Translations under genes and position numbers: made by a program
In this document: in pieces, positions 22,325 to 35,470 of the stretch
Layout: each line of letters begins with the position of its first letter
How positions within the stretch are numbered: position 1 is the stretch's first letter
The notes under the pieces: model-generated
Databases searched by the model: none
What the model was told of the DNA's origin: nothing
The model's input: only the letters and a program-made list of their open reading frames with translations
Assembly: GCA_016617855.1 (NCBI GenBank)
Contig: JAECUM010000795.1
Location: 186,001 to 250,000, forward strand
Reading direction: 5' to 3'
Source of the DNA: Megalonaias nervosa
Lineage: Eukaryota > Mollusca > Bivalvia > Unionida > Unionidae
DNA length: 64,000 bases

Positions 22325-24236
22325 ACCCCCAGAACAACTACATATTGATTTGGGGTCAAGGGGTCAAAAGTTAACATCACAGCAACATTGCTGTTGTACA
22401 CAGTGAAACAGGTACTGCATCATGTAGTACCAGAATATCCAGCAAAGTTAAGATGGTTTTAGATAAAGTAAAATACAACTATTCACATCATAGTAGGTGT
22501 ATAATGTACTGTGTATGGTCCTTGTTTGTTTCAGTGCATCAGTGTTTTATTTTGAACAAAAATGCTACGATGAATGAGCTGTGCTACGTATTTCCACTTC
22601 TTCAAAGAATTTAAAAATGCTTCTATAGAGTGCTTTTGTGTCTTGCAAATTTCAGTGGAAGTGAGACATTGTGATTAATTTCTTATGGCTTTGGTCTCAA
22701 TAGAGTTGTCATCTACAGTCGTTTATGGTTTGGATAATGTTTCTCGTTTGATTGTGGGTTCATCATGCAGGTTCTAACCTGGTTTCTTCATTAACTTATG
22801 TGTAAACTCTGCAGGGATTTCAGTTTGTCTTGTTTGTAATCTTGCAGGGAATAGTATAAATTATATTTAATGACTGCCGTTTTGTGTTGACACAGAAATG
22901 TGTGACAGGCTTGTTGATACAGATTTGCTTCTTATGCTTTCCTATGTAGGATTGAAAGGGGTATCGACAGATATCTGGATGCAACTATGACTTAATTATT
23001 TAAGTTTATAAATATTGACTACCTTTGTTGTGATTTCCTATCAAAACCATCTCAGTTCTTATAGGTTTTAGGTTAGACTTCATAATGTAGATAAAGGGCA
23101 TGATGGGATATTATAAAATTCATGGAATATAAAGGATTGTTTAGATTTTCTGGAAGGGAAGAGTGCTTTGCATTTAACTTCACAGAGTTTTTTTTAAGAT
23201 CAAGACAATTTTGTTCCAGGAAAGTTTAAAAAAGAATACAACCCATCCATTTACAGACCTGCCAACTGATAAAAGTTTACCATAAGGCTTGCTGGAATGA
23301 CTCTTAAATTATGCACTTTATATACATAGCAAAAAATATGATCAGTGCTGTCTAATCTGTCCAGGTTTGGTCTGGATCCACATTTAGATTCAGTGGAGTT
23401 GGTAAGGAAACAAAACTGGCTTTACAGTTGCTATAATCTACCCAGGTTCATGTTAACTGCCTGCATGATTAAACTTTTGTATAATCTGGAAATGTCCTCT
23501 AACAAAAGAAAACAGAGGAGATGAAGGGAACAATCATTTTTTTTAGAAGGACTAGATGCTGTAGTTTTGACAGAAATATAAAAATCAATATTGATACTTG
23601 GATGTATGGGAGAAAAAGCCAAAAAATGATGATTATATTTGTTGGACAGATGGTCGTCACCACGTACACAAAATACCCAAAATTTCTGTGAGTCAAGAGG
23701 TCTAGCAAGTTGCCATTTACTTCCATGTGGTTTTAAACCACGTTTTTTTTTAAACCAAACTAGAGATCATTAAGACCAAAGTGTATTTTACAGATTTTTT
23801 AGTTGAATATTAAACACCATTTTTAAACTTTTCAGATGTATGTTTTACAAGTCAACAATAGTAGTACATGATATTTTGTTACACCTTACTGAAAATTGGT
23901 CTTACAGGACAGGAAAAATGTACACTGCCTTACTGAGATCTTTTTGGGGCTGGCAGATCGGTATTATGATTGATTTCTGATGTGATTATAAACATGTTGT
24001 ATCCTGTACTTTCTTTTAACAAGAAAACATGCATATCTATATCTAATATAGAATAATTCAGCATAAATCTGTGCCTGTGATAGTTTTGTATTTCTTTTTT
24101 TGTATTTATTTTCAAATTCCTCTTACATTTGTGTTGTTCTACATTTGCTATTACATTCGTATGCATATTTTATATCGGATGTCTTCATTTGTATTTCTAG
24201 TTGCTTTTATATGCAAGTTCAAATTTTTACTTAATA
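22325..24236. other. Intergenic, no gene recognised
   Basis: AT-rich sequence contains one 'ttggggtcaaggggtcaaaag' repeat fragment at about 22,343. Only short frames without motifs occur. No splice-bounded exon could be supported. Confidence 0.5.
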
Positions 24237-24431
24237 TGCTTGCTTATAAATCGACTCTTAACTACAGACTGCAAAGACCCAGAACTGCTGCCACATAATG
24301 CACTGGCAGATTTCATTATGTTTAGTTTGTTAGAAGTAATCTGTAAAACAGACAGACCCTGTCAGCACATTGTTCGATGGCAGATCAGGGTCTTTGTTGT
24401 TTGCAGCTGAATGCGACTTAAAAGCGAGCAC
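24237..24431. mobile_element. MITE family A, copy 1
   Basis: About 195 bp with inverted termini built on TTATAAATCGACTC / GCGACTTAAAAGCGAG. Internal words ACCCAGAACTGCTG and GCAGATCAGGGTCT are inverted relative to each other. It matches the copies at 37,889 and 48,177 along its whole length. Confidence 0.8.
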
Positions 24432-24748
24432 CTGTTTGTTTTATTGTATATTGGTCAAATTCCATGTAAAATAAGTGTTATGAATTACAGAAGTTTAATA
24501 AGCTGCAAATATCTGGTGTATCCTTACTCACTGTAATGCATCTGTGTAAGCATATCTTTAATTAGTGTATATAATTAATGAAGTCATAAAAATTTTGCAA
24601 GCATAAATTTGTAAAAAAATTTTGGAAAGGTGAAACTGAATTCCCCAAAATTGTATCATTGGTCAGGATAATAAATAAGTATACTCATTTATTTGGAAAC
24701 TTTTTATTGCACATATATTGTTATACCATTACACATTATAGTGAATGT

Positions 24749-24832
24749 ACCAATTTTAGGAATGTTATATGACTAATGTACCAATTTTATGAAAATTAAA
24801 TGACTAATGTACCATTTTTATAAAAATTACAC
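24749..24832. repeat. Short tandem repeat, about 33-37 bp, three copies
   Basis: The phrase 'aatgtaccaattttatgaaaatta.atgacta' occurs three times in succession. Confidence 0.7.
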
Positions 24833-27800
24833 ACTTCAAATACATTAAGCCCTAGAATAATTGGGTGTATTTACAGCTGTATAAGAGGCCATGGAGTAAC
24901 CTTTTATGTAACTCTTCAGCGAATTACATTATAAAACAATACTTATAAACAAAAATATGTATTGTTAAATATCACATCATTTGTCATTAAACAAATTTAA
25001 AATATGAATATATTTATATTAAAAAGAGAATTGCTTTCAAATTAACATGTAACTACTGTGGATTCTATGCAATTCACCCTCAGGTTGTTTTTTTTCCAGC
25101 TAAATGAAAATTCTACCATAGAATACTTTGTTATAACCTTGATGATTATATCATTAGCTTCTACATGTATAAATGCAATTTTGCTTTGGAGAGTAACAAC
25201 CTAAGCAAAATATGGGAATAACATAATTTTTAACTTCTGATTTATAATTTTTACAAAGAGTAACAAGATAATCACTTCAGGACTTCCAAATGAAAAACAC
25301 AATTATTAAACTATGTCTCATGATTTGGCAATATCTCAAGTCCCTTATAGCTGTTTTCTCATCATTCTGCTCTTAGGCACCAAGATTAGATTTCTCGAGA
25401 TGTTCACGTTGATCCTGTTCAGTTTTTGTCACTTTTCATGGGGGTTGAAGCACAGTAGAGATGTCTCCAAGGTGATTATTGCATGGTCACTTGTATTTAC
25501 ACACACTTTGATGGTCAGGTCTCAACATTGTATTGTGTTCAGTGCTGACTTAATGATGCAGTAGATATGTGCACTTGCCCAAGTGTTTTCTAAATGATCC
25601 CAGGTGAACGCCCTCTTTGCAAATCTTCTTCAGCATGGACACTAGCTTGTCAACACCTTGATATCACTTGGAAGACCTGAGCTGACACTTCATTAGTTGA
25701 CAGTAAACGTTACAAGAAGTTTCTATGGCTTTGCTATGTTTCTCTTGAGGACTGAAAGTTGTTCTTCATGTTTCGATTTTTTTTTCCATTGATGTTTTTT
25801 TATCCATGTTCTGTTGTTTCAAACCACTTTATATTCAGATTTTATTAGAGTGGACAAATCTTCTCCAATTTTGAATTGGAATGTTTCTAAATCATAAATG
25901 CTTATCACATACACATGCAGAAAAGCTTACAGTTATTATAAGCCAGCATTCTGTAAAGATTTTGGTTAAATCTGAATGTACCAGTCTGCCACAATATTTC
26001 ATCTTGTAAGGGATTAATGATCTCATATATAGCTGCTGGTACTCAAAACTGAAGAACGGTTTCTTCTAAACACCATTTAACAGACTTTGATTTGGCAGAA
26101 AGTGTCCCATCATGAACACCTTTTAAACAAATGATGCTGTACTAGTGTCGGATATGCCTGACATAGTAAAGGTGGTCCTGGCATAGAAATTTTTCAATAC
26201 TGGACAAATAATGTTGATCTGCCATCGATAATGTCTTAAGATAAAAAATGAAGAGAAACTTTGAAATAACCGTTTTCATAACATGTCCAACCAACAACAC
26301 TGGAAGAAATTTCAACAGAGAACATCTTACTGACCTGGATTTCTTGTTAGAGTAAATCAAGGGAAGTAATGTACAATAAAGACTATTAGAATCATTGGTT
26401 TTGGATTAGCAAAATTCTTGCCCAGAAAAAAGTTTAAAATATTAAAAAAAAGATTCAGAATACAAGGTGCATAAAATTAAATAGAACAAGATAGTTTGAA
26501 AAGAAGCAAAATAATACAAGTTGGGAACTATATTTATTTATGATTTAAACTTAAGAAATAACAAGTAACAATTGAAGTTGTTAATCAAAATTTATATGAC
26601 TATCAGCAGTGAATAGCATTCTGGACCCTTATGTGGAAGAACTGTGTTTAAACAAATTCCTCGACCAGTCATGGATGGCTGCATGTTTTGCCCTTAAAGG
26701 GCAGACACTTGACTCTCATTGCCCAACAAAAGCTAATTAAAGCAACTAGGTAAACACCTTAAAGTGGTCTTAGTCCATCTTAACCAGAAATGTTGTGCCT
26801 CAACACACCCATTATTTTTTATTAGGGAGAAGAAAAAAAATGCATTAATTTTATACTAATGTAGGCAAACTTTAGGTTGAAGAACTAAGAACATACCTGA
26901 TGCATGCCAATAAATATATGACTGGAATTTCTTTTCATATTCCATAATGTGCATGAGAAAGATTTTGTTTTAAGAAGAACATATTCTTGTAAAAACTTTG
27001 TCCAAGTTGATACATTTAATTGCAGAGAATTAATGTTCAGACAGCGCATGTGCAGTTCTTGAATATTTTTAAGTTTGATAAATATGGTTAAGCAGAGATT
27101 GACAGTTGTTGGCATTGCCATAGTGAAGTGCCTGAATTGTTTGTTGTTTACATGTTATCACATGTACATTTTATGGCATTACATATATTTAGTTCCATTA
27201 CTCACAAAGTATTTTTAATGTATATTGTTCAATTTTGTATCTCTTAAATTAAATATAATAACCCAATATGCTATCCTTTTGAAACACTTCCCATTAATTT
27301 AGAAAAAAAACCCCAAGAAATCTGGTAGCAGATGCAGGTTGATCATATGTTGGGACTCAAACCTTCAACTTTCTGGTGATGTGTATGGCACCCGAACCAC
27401 AGAGCTACATGCATAACTTGATGGTTTCAAAGTTAGACTCTCAGCTCATCTACCCCAGAGGCTAACGAGAGATGGAGGAATCCATGCTGACTGCATAGAT
27501 TAACTCCCATTTTAATGCCCTGTGCATATACCATGAGGGTATATGAACAGTTTCTAAGTTGTGAATTTGGGCCAAGTCTTCAGGGGCTGGTAGAGACCCA
27601 GGAGAGAGTACTGTTTGTATAATGACTTGTCTTTTTTATGCTGAGAAGGTATCCCTATAAAAGTGGCAAAGAAAAGAAGATAAAATGAAACTCATTAATA
27701 GCCAATGTAGCAACTTTAAATTCTAAGCTTTTCTTTTCCGTCTACAGTTTCAGTATGTGTGAATTTACATTCACCAGCCAACATTTGTCCACTATCCAAG

Positions 27801-29179
27801 TGAGCCTCTTATTAGCACAGTGCTTCAACACTGTTGATATCCCATCACCATTGCAGTCAGAAAAATAATTACTGTGTCTACCATGCTGATGCAAATCAGA
27901 TGAAAGATTCTCTTCATTCAGATAGCTGCATAAAATGGCGTTTTCTTTACTTTGGTTGTAGGGGTCTAGAGAAAGTGAGTGTTTCTGACACAGGTGTGTC
28001 AATTGATAGCAAAATTTGAGTAGTTTCATTTTCTTTAATACTCAATTCTGAGTGTATTTAATTTTCCTTACTTAAATTGCCATATAGCTAGTATTGTGCT
28101 GACATCTTGTTGAACCTTGTGCATATATCCTATTTAATGCTCTCTATAATTCAGGAGGGTAGAGAGATTTTCAGACAGGCTTAATCAATACCAATGTCTG
28201 ATTTGTATTTTACAAAAAAAAGTTACCATTGCATATGAGGAAATTAAAATCCTCATTATCATCATATCCATTTTTTAATGTAATTTATTAAACAGTAAAT
28301 GCAGTAGTCTCTCCATTTTGAATGTCCAACTGTTTTAATATAACAATGATAATACTCATTTGATCCTGAATTTGTTAGATACTCTGGAATAGTTAGAAAG
28401 TATGACTGAAAGGATGTGGAGGCATACCCTCCCACCTGCTGGGGGGATCTAGTCATCCCGGTTCCTGACCACTTTTCATTACTATTGTAATTCATCAAGG
28501 GAACTGATCTGGTTTATTCATTTGTTCTACTAATCACTTGCTCTTGTCAGCAAGATATTTATATACCCCACCGTCACTGGTGCAGCAGATATTGCTATAT
28601 GTTAAGTCACGTGACAGTTGTATTGACGAGAACTTGTTGCAGCATCCGGATTTCAAATGGTGCCCTTGTCTTGCTGTCGGGATTAAGCTAAAACAATGAT
28701 GAAAAAATAATTATAGAAAACTGTTATAAATAGGGTATGAACTAAGAAATGACTAGAAAACTCTTTTGAATTTGTGTTTAGATTACAAACAGTTTTCTAT
28801 CTCATAGATAAACAAGTTAGTTTTTGCAATGCTAAGCAAAAGACTGCACAAGAGATTTTTCAATCGTGTTTGGAATATTATACACAGTTTAATGTAATTG
28901 GATTGGATCACAAATTCTTTTCAATATCTCCAATAACTCTGAATTTGAGTCCGATAGAAAGCATCAATTGAACTGTGGTATATTTTTCCATGTTTCTTGA
29001 GAGCTTCCTAATTTGAAGATTTTATCAATTGTTGTTGTTTAAATGTTGTTGCTGTACATAAAACCCTTCGATATTCACTTTGTTGCGTAGCAGTCATGAT
29101 GCAAAATGACCACATCATAGTTTATGACATAATCAGTAAAATCTGACATCCCAAAACAGAGCTGAATGAATCTCTATGA
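24833..29179. other. Intergenic, mostly unassigned
   Basis: No gene is supported. Within it, 27,330-27,420 holds a possible tRNA-like head on the - strand (box B-like GGTTTGAGTCCC and an A-box-like GTAGCTCTGTGG), perhaps an old SINE. At 28,606-28,675 a + frame reads LLQHPDFKWCPCLAVG, reminiscent of an in-between-RING segment but without splice sites. The remaining frames are short and motif-free. Confidence 0.45.
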
Positions 29180-29378
29180 AAGTGCATCAGCACTTCTATC
29201 CAACTCCTCCACAACTACAGTGATGCATCAGCACTTCTATCCAACTCCTCCATAACTACAGTGATGCATCAGCACTTTTATCCAACTCCTCCACAACTAC
29301 AGTAATGCATCAGCACTTCTATCCAACTCCTCCACAACTATAGTGATGCATCAGCACTTCTATCCAACTCCTCAACTT
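29180..29378. repeat. Minisatellite, 41 bp unit, five copies
   Basis: The unit contains 'gatgcatcagcacttctatcc' followed by 'aactcctccacaactac' and repeats five times with few changes. The last copy is partial. Confidence 0.95.
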
Positions 29379-32164
29379 CAGTCACTAGAAGACATGTGAA
29401 CACTAACAAAAAGAGAAAACTGGACATTCCAGTTTCAAAACGCTAACAAGCCAATTACCTAAGCGTTCATACATTTTAATCTCTCTGAACACAATAAAAC
29501 CTCTATTCTTTGTCAGATAACAGAAATCTTCTGACAATACTAGTAATTTTATTGGTGGTTAGGATAAAAATCTCAGTTTAAATGGGAGTCATGGCATTTT
29601 TAACTCTGGAATAAATTATTATAGTTAACCTGCTTTCTTTGTCATAAATCTGTAATGAATAAAACAACCCTTTTTATTAATCAATTTGGTAGTGTTATGA
29701 ATAAAATAATTTCGTCCATTAAATGATGTTCAGAACAATAGGCTTATTAACTGCAGCAGAGGCTCTTGGGAGAAATGAGTAATATTTAGCCACTGCTTTT
29801 GTTGATAATTGCATATATCTGTTGCAGTACTGAAATCAGTTTTGTTTAATGGAATCTGTTTATTGTAGAGGACCTTTATAGTTGAGTTGGGAACTTTAAG
29901 TCATAGTTTTCTGATAAGTTTATCAATAGTTGTCATTTGAAATCTTATTTCACTAAACATACTGTTACCCGACAATGAAATTTTCATTGCCAGTTCTAAA
30001 TATAGGCGTGTTACGAATGATCAGTACACTGGTCAAAAGCATTTTTTATTCTTAAAATTTATGTCTGAATCCAATGTCCATTTTAACTGTGAATTCTAAA
30101 ACCAGTCACATCATTTAGTCATTCTGAAGAGGCCCCCCCTACCGCCCTTCTCCAAAGTGGTAACCTTAGATTTGTTAAAATATCAATGGGAATGACCATT
30201 AACATTCTTCGTGATTTACTGTATATACAAATAAATTCACTGACCTACCCAGTTACATCATGGTTTTTACTAGTTTTTATTTTTTTATAACAAAAAAAAA
30301 ACACAACAGTTTATGCTCTTAAAAATGGTTTGGTTATGTAAAACAAACGTTATATTGTTATGTAGGAGAATTTCATCCTTTTATAGCTGAGAGGAATTAA
30401 AGTACTTAGTGCATATCTCGTCATATCGTTTCAAATGTTTTATGAAAGCAATATTTACCTCTTTACAGCCTGGGTCAGCTGCCTCAGTGTCCTTAGTGTC
30501 TGCAAGATATTGCCAGTAATGTGTTGAAAGTGCCATTAAAACAAAAAGAAAAACCCATGAACTCTTTCTATGAAAATTAATACACTGAAGCCTGTCTAAG
30601 GCAAGCAGACACCCTATAAAGGCCACTGATTATAAAACTTATTCTTCATCTTCTTTACATATTTAACCTCAGTTTAAATGACGCATATCCAGTAGGGACA
30701 CAATTTTAAAGTCACACGAGTGTGCATTATCGTTGGATTACATTTATACCACATTAGCTATACAGCAATTATATCTAGTGAAAAAAAGCCCAATACAAGT
30801 GCTTTTCACAATTAAAAAAACTCTTTTTGGTTCATTCACAATACTGTTGTAGCTGAGTGGTACAATATTTAGTACTTACAGGTGAGGGAAATTAACCTAT
30901 CGCCACTTGTCAATCATGCTGATCAATTAACCAATCAGCAAGCGTAAATAAGACACATCTCCAGGCATTGCTTCAGTCCGCCATTTTCTTCTGATAAGCT
31001 GCTTGTAGCAACAATGGATTGATTATGATAAGTATTTACAACTTTTGCAATGATCTGTTAATTTCTCGATTGATAACAGTGAAAAGAAGTCTTGCAATTC
31101 TGACAATATCCAGATCGTCTAAATGGAGGCATTAGACGTATTCCTTTCCCGAAACATAGGCGAAACTTCGATGGATAACGACTTGTCGCGTGTACGATCA
31201 GCTGAATAAAGACATATGATGGCAATTACAACGTGTTTGTTTGCATAAAAGTATGTCCTGTTGATAGCTTGAAGAAAAAAGAACTTGAAATTGAAAAATA
31301 TATATGTAAAAATTAACATTTCAAGAATATAGGTGGAAAACCGCCTAACTTTCGGGATTTGATGCATATTATTTACAGAAAGCACTGAACCCAAGGCTGC
31401 ATTATTTTAAAGTTTGAAAATTTACTCTTTAATGTTGGCTTGTCCCAAAATTAATGATTTATCGTCTCGATCTTTCAGACACTAGAGTGACGCTTGACTT
31501 TCTCATTGGGTTAAAGGAGAGATGGGGATACAACAATGTAATTAGTAATAAAGAAATACAAAATAAAGGTTTCAAATAATTATCTTCCGATATATTAATC
31601 ATGCATTTACATGTTTACATCATTGATCAAAATTACATCTGACGAACATAGCAGACCTTAAAATTATTATGTACAACAGTATACTTCTAAACAGTAATTA
31701 TTTACGATTTTGTTATTAATTTTTAATTCATATACTTCCAAGGCAGCATAAACATAAGTCAGATAAAATTAACAAGGATAACATTATCTGCTAAATACAT
31801 CAGCATCTTTTGGAGCAAGTTTCCTTTCATATGAATAAGTTCTTAAACAGCTTTTACAATTGATTGTTATTATTTACTGAAATAAAACACTTAGGTTATT
31901 AATGTACGAACTTGAAATACATATATAAATATGTCTACTGCAGAATAATTAATGCAACTTTGTAATTTTATATTTTTAAGAATAATACAAATCACATTAA
32001 ATAAACATATCACTTAAACTGAAACATATTTCTTTGTCAAATACTGCATGTTTGTCGGAGGTTGAGTCACTTGATTTGGTAGGCGGAGCGATCTATCGTC
32101 TGGCGTAAGGTCAATTAATTAAATTATAGGCTGTCTGTAGAATCTAATGTTGTTATATGTAGAT
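29379..32164. other. Intergenic; weak promoter-like patch near 30.9-31.0 kb
   Basis: No gene is recognised. At 30,930-31,015 ACCAATCAGC (CCAAT-box type) stands about 60 bp before CCGCCATTTTC (YY1-like), a combination seen at housekeeping start sites, but no coding exon could be attached. A - strand frame at 30,381-30,626 encodes a hydrophobic start followed by an acidic tail and is not recognised. Confidence 0.35.
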
Positions 32165-32313
32165 CAGTGGTTCCCAACCTGTGGGTCGTGGACCCTATTC
32201 CTAGGGATATGTATATTCTCAATTGTAGCCTTAAAGTGCAATTATTAGCATGTGGGGATCCACAATTTTTTTTAAATTAAGGGTCCTCACACTCAAAAAT
32301 GTTGGGAATCACT
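32165..32313. mobile_element. hAT-type MITE, about 150 bp
   Basis: The left end CAGTGGTTCCCAACC is mirrored by GTTGGGAATCACT at the right. The flanks TATGTAGA (32,156-32,163) and TATATAGA (32,314-32,321) agree at seven of eight positions, as expected for an old 8 bp hAT duplication. The ends resemble a widespread animal hAT MITE type (CAGTGGTTCTCAACC). Confidence 0.85.
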
Positions 32314-32959
32314 TATATAGAGCATGGGAATGGTACCGTTTTTTGAAACAAATACACAAATTGCATGGTGTAATTATTTAATATATTGCTTGATTCATAC
32401 TGCTGTTATTTTATTAGATTAACTGACATACATTTCTTGCTCAGCATATAAGATGAATTTACATGGCAATTTTGTTAGTTATGTGATTTTATTAAAACAA
32501 ATCTTTAAGATTTCATTGTCACTTGACTTTTAACCATTTGAATTACACAGGTTTCTCTTGCCAAAAATCAACCTTGAAGATTGATAAAAGGTGACTTGTC
32601 CTCAAATTGCTTAAAGATGTGCAAGACAGACATTTCAAATCACTGACATTCACTACATGACTGACATGAAAGGCTAACTGCTTCATAGTTCCTTTTTTCC
32701 CTACATTGTATTCTATAGGTTGAATGAAGCAACATAAGTTCTTAATTTAGAAGGCTTTTGATAACTCTTTCCTAACTTCATTCATTTAAAAGGAGATTAC
32801 CTTTGCAATCTCGATTGAACCAGCTGTATGAGACATCCTGAACACGAGTCCCTTGAAGAGACTTGTTCTGTAACAACCAAAAAAGAATTTCCAGGAATCC
32901 ATGAAAATGATCTCTGATCTTCTTTCTCTGATACCATCTCTGATATTTCTTCCATGGTA

Positions 32960-33890
32960 AGATTTTAAAATTTCCAACTGTGGCAGCCATACTGTATGAA
33001 AGACTGGCACCAGTTTCATTTAGACCAACCAGATCACACAAGTCTTTTGGTGAAAACCTCATATTGATATTGCCCTCCATTAAGTAATAACAATAACAAG
33101 ACTTCCAAAATGGATGCCATGGTGTCTATATTTGATGTAGGATTGGCACCATTTTCATTTAGGAACAAGTAGAGATAATAAGAAATAATCAAGTCAAAAG
33201 TAGTTGTTATGACATTCAGTTGAGGATGAATACTGTAGTAGTAAGATTTTCAAGATGGCTGCCTTGTTGTCAGATTGGCACAATTGTCACTTAGGACCAA
33301 CTAGACATCACAAGTCTTCTTTTAGTGACAAACCCATGTTGACAAGAACATCCATTCTGGAGCAGCAATAACATGATTGTCAGGATGGGGCCACATTGGA
33401 GGTCAGATAACCATTTTCTTTAGTACTAAAAGGAGGTCAGAAGTATTCTGGTCAAAATCCCATGTCAAAATGATGTTCTGTTTGGAAGAGTAACAATAGT
33501 ATTTTCATGATGGTCATATCGAACATCCGTTCAGCTGTAGCAATAAGCAGATTGTTTAGATAGCCACATGGTGGCCATATTGGAGATCAGATCAGCATCA
33601 TTTTCCTTAGGACCAACTATACATCATAAGAAGTCCTTCAAAGAAAAGGCCATGTTGATAATGATTAATTCAGGATGAGTAATGATTTTCAAGATGGCCA
33701 CTGTAGCTGCCATATTGGATGTCCAAGTGGCACCATTAAAAATTTTGGACCAACTAGACCTTTGATGAATGTGTGTGATGTTTCATGGCAATCCTCCAAG
33801 AAATTTAGATGTAGCAATAACAAACTTGTGCCAACAGATGCACAACTCTTCTGGTCTATGACCAACACTGCAAAATAATGCAGGAGACCC
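32960..33890. repeat. Degenerate tandem array, about 130-145 bp unit
   Basis: The sentence 'aagatggctgccatattggatgtcagattggcaccattttc.ttaggaccaactagac.tcacaagtc' recurs about every 130-146 bp (33,105, 33,251, 33,383, 33,557, 33,690) with heavy divergence. Short - strand frames across it are products of the repeat. Confidence 0.7.
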
Positions 33891-33962
33891 TTCTTATCAA
33901 CCTTACCCTCAATCTAGCACCCGTCAGGCAAGACTAAATACAAACTTTACCATTTACTATAG

Positions 33963-34070
33963 TGTGTATATATGTATGTATGTATGTGTGTGTGTGTGTG
34001 TGTGATATATATATATATATATATATCTATATATATATATATATATATATAAACACACACACACACACGC
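33963..34070. repeat. (TG)n(TA)n...(TA)n(CA)n compound palindrome
   Basis: A TG run passes into a TA run, interrupted once by CTA, and then into a CA run. The two halves are reverse complements, making a roughly 100 bp near-perfect palindrome. Confidence 0.9.
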
Positions 34071-34689
34071 ATTAAAATAACATTTAATTGTTAAAGTGTT
34101 GGTATAAAGCAATTCGATATACCAATACTATTGGTATATCAAACTGAGATCTGCCCATAGCTCAATAATATATAAACATTCTCACAACTGTGTGCTATTG
34201 ATTCTAGATTAATGATGAATTTCCACATTAATCATTAGTGATGTATGAAAATAACGATAAAAAGAATTAATAATCCCCATTTTCTAAATGAATTTAATAT
34301 GGTACACAATTTCAGCACAATCCTTTATGCTTTCCATTCGCACCTCCATCTCATGCATAACAAACTACACAAAAATCTGGAGTGAGTGAGAAAAAGAATT
34401 TGTGCTGGATGAAAACCTTGAAACTGAACTTAGACTAAGTAACCTACAAGAATATGGTTTCTCGAACAGAATGTGTACACTTTCCTTCAGATTTATCTAC
34501 AGTGTTTATATAGTCAATGATACAAAGTTGCAATAGCCTGTAAACAATATAGAGTAAATTTTTTGGTTAAAAGGCACACATACTGTAACATATTTAATGC
34601 TTTATTGCTGTTGCTGTTCGTAGTTGTTGTATCTTAAACCTATAAAAATTGATTATTACTCATTAAATATGAAAATAATCAAAGGCCGC

Positions 34690-34718
34690 ATCTCTCTCTC
34701 TCTCTCTCTCTCTCTCTG
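34690..34718. repeat. (TC)n microsatellite
   Basis: A run of about 14 TC units. The surrounding 34,071-34,880 shows no gene. Confidence 0.9.
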
Positions 34719-34879
34719 GACCATTGTAGCAAGATACGGGTGAAACTCAATGAAAAGTTGAGCATAGAGGATTTTTGCTTGGACTTTTGTTTGTGTCATA
34801 CGACAATGTCTCTGTTTGTATGAATGAGGGTAAAAGTTAAGTCAAACTGACCAAAGGAAATGAAAGAGAGAGTGTGTGT

Positions 34880-34972
34880 GTGATTTGGATTTTTAACATA
34901 GCTTTAAAAAAATTTCAGTGATATTGCTACAATGTCTGCAGTGTGGCAGATTATAGTAATGTCTAGCACTGG
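34880..34972 (-). mobile_element. SINE family 1, 5'-truncated 3' fragment
   Basis: The sequence from 'gatttttaacatagc' through 'atgtctgcagtgtggcag' to 'tagcactgggg' matches the 3' third of the SINE copies at 40.9 kb and 46.6 kb, in the - orientation. The tRNA-like head is absent. Confidence 0.75.
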
Positions 34973-35280
34973 GGAGTTCAGTGTTTTTAGTGCTCTACTT
35001 TCTTCATTAAAACCATCTTTCATGTTTAAATCGCAAGTTTGTATTATATTGATTTAATTAATGTGAAGAAAGATAGAAACTCAAAAAGAAAACAATCAAT
35101 GTATCAATATGCAAAGGTGATTGTGAATAACCACAAAAGGCTCAGAACTAAATTTTTGTAGCAGACACAGTGCAGGGATGTGAGAAGTTCATTCACTTGG
35201 TCAATACACAGTTCCCTGTAGAAAACTGTAACTCTGTTCAGCAGGCAAATATGTGTATTTGTATGTGATATAAATAAAAT

Positions 35281-35408
35281 ATATGTATAGTATGTATGCT
35301 GTATCAATGATATACCACTTGTATAAATTTTTCATTAAAAGGCAAGCCTTGTTTCCTTTTAATGAAAAATTATATACCTTGCGGTATATCATTAATACAG
35401 CATACATA

Positions 35409-35415
<7 letters not shown>
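35281..35415. mobile_element. Palindromic MITE, about 130 bp
   Basis: The arm 'tatgctgtatcaatgatatacc' with 'aatttttcattaaaagg' is followed after a loop of about 9 bp by its near-exact reverse complement. The arms are about 58 bp. It sits beside a (TA)n tract (35,410-35,448). Confidence 0.8.
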
Positions 35416-35449
<34 letters not shown>

Positions 35450-35470
35450 AGAGAGAGAGAGAAAGAGAGT
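35410..35470. repeat. (TA)n(GA)n microsatellite
   Basis: About 19 TA units followed by GA units. This generates a false Tyr/Ile frame on the - strand. Between 35,471 and 36,350 I see no gene. Confidence 0.9.

Noticed and set aside
25313..25564. 83-codon + strand frame with hydrophobic segments
   Set aside because: No recognisable family, no splice or promoter context and AT-rich codon use like its surroundings.
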